From: Bacteroidota bacterium
GTDB lineage: Bacteria > Bacteroidota > Bacteroidia > Cytophagales > Cyclobacteriaceae
DNA length: 12,824 bases
Assembly (NCBI GenBank): GCA_003242315.1
Contig: QGUY01000102.1
Location: 1-12,824, forward strand
Reading direction: 5' to 3'
Below are positions 12,280 to 12,824 of this stretch, one piece after another. Both the position numbers and the translations under genes were made by a program. The notes under the pieces are model-generated. The model was not told where the DNA came from. It worked only from the letters and a program-made list of their open reading frames with translations, and searched no databases. Each line of letters starts with the position of its first letter. The first letter of the stretch is position 1.

Positions 12280-12824
12280 TCAGTCGTCTTCGTTGTATTG
12301 CTCATTCGGCCTGAACTCCCACATGTCGTCAAACCGGCTTGAGCCGCTTTGCCCGGTGCCTAAGAATGCCCGGTCGTTGATGGAGAAGGCAACGGCGAGA
12401 CTTCGGCTTGAACCTTCAAACGAAGTCTTTTGAGTCCAGATTTGCGTGCCTGGATCATATTCCCAAACGGTGTTGTCCACAGAGCCGCCGGACGGAACGC
12501 CAGTCGCTATGTATGCTTTTTCATTAATAGTGAAGGCAACCGCATTGTAGCGCTGTACTGCCGAAGTGAATTCATCGTAATATTCTTCGCTGCTGTCGGG
12601 CGTCCGTTTGGTCCAGCTTCTTCCTTCCGGATCGAATTCCCAGAAGTCGATATTGTAAAGGCCGTTGTTCCTTCCACCGCATATGTAACCTTTTCCCTGT
12701 AGTACGAATGCGAGCGCTTCCTCGCGCTTTTGGCCGGGGTAACTTGCAATTTCCGTCCACCTGTCTTCGCTCGGTTCGTACTCCCAGAAGTCGTTATAAT
12801 TATTTGCGCCATCATTGCCGGTAC
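12280..12824 (-). CDS. Kelch-repeat beta-propeller protein, C-terminal part
   Basis: The frame ending at TGA 12282-12280 is open without interruption to the right edge: 180 codons, with no start in view. It contains at least three related blades of about 50-60 residues. NDFWEYEPSEDRWTEIASYP, IDFWEFDPEGRSWTKRTP, NTVWEYDPGTQIWTQKTSF and the closing DDMWEFRPNEQ each begin with the D-x-W-E-Y/F-x-P signature, and AYIATGVPSGGSV-type strands lie between them. This is the Kelch/galactose-oxidase-type propeller found in many Bacteroidota surface proteins. The last half-blade probably closes the ring with the unseen N-terminus. No C-terminal sorting domain follows it. Function unknown. Confidence 0.88.
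   Translation of the reverse strand, partial: TGNDGANNYNDFWEYEPSEDRWTEIASYPGQKREEALAFVLQGKGYICGGRNNGLYNIDFWEFDPEGRSWTKRTPDSSEEYYDEFTSAVQRYNAVAFTINEKAYIATGVPSGGSVDNTVWEYDPGTQIWTQKTSFEGSSRSLAVAFSINDRAFLGTGQSGSSRFDDMWEFRPNEQYNEDD

Noticed and set aside
12507..12815. A 102-residue minus-strand frame overlapping the Kelch region
   Set aside because: The neighbouring frame is open to the window edge with clear Kelch blades; this one is its shadow.

Overview
The window looks like chromosomal DNA of a Bacteroidota bacterium, possibly of the Cytophagales type. This rests on three things. There are lineage-typical proteins: a secreted CarboxypepD_reg-like protein, a Kelch-type propeller, a PA2169/DUF2383 protein and a DUF6496 protein. 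Shine-Dalgarno sites are scarce. Three sequences match the Bacteroidota -7 promoter element TAnnTTTG, upstream of genes at 4476, 7604 and 11157. No rRNA, CRISPR array, insertion sequence, integrase or phage gene was seen.

Left part (1-3120): this is plausibly a stress or stationary-phase neighbourhood. It holds the start of a PA2169-family four-helix-bundle gene (minus), an unknown 84-residue protein (minus), a small Lys/Arg-rich DUF6496 protein followed by a YghA-like short-chain dehydrogenase (plus), and, converging on it, a bacterial archaeo-eukaryotic release factor (BaeRF) related to ribosome-hibernation factors. The last two genes share a CTAG at their stop codons.

Middle part (3121-6231): three minus-strand genes. 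They encode an acyl-CoA-dehydrogenase-fold flavoprotein (possibly a monooxygenase), an AraC-family regulator with a perfect dyad just upstream of its start, and an unknown 206-residue protein.

Right of centre (6232-8847): a secreted metallo-beta-lactamase-fold hydrolase, a secreted CarboxypepD_reg-like protein with a compact terminator, and then a tRNA-Pro with the unusual anticodon AGG. The tRNA is followed at once by two almost identical 212-bp tandem units and a short third remnant. Each unit carries a degenerate copy of the tRNA 3' end and four hairpins. This resembles in layout the E. coli tyrT/rtT tRNA-linked repeats and is the most unusual structure in the window.

Right part (8848-12824): a predicted secreted HELGH zinc metalloprotease of unknown family (minus), an aldo/keto reductase (plus), a probable two-gene operon of an ArsR-like winged-helix regulator and a YjjG-type HAD nucleotidase (plus), and the C-terminal part of a Kelch-repeat protein (minus) that runs off the right edge.
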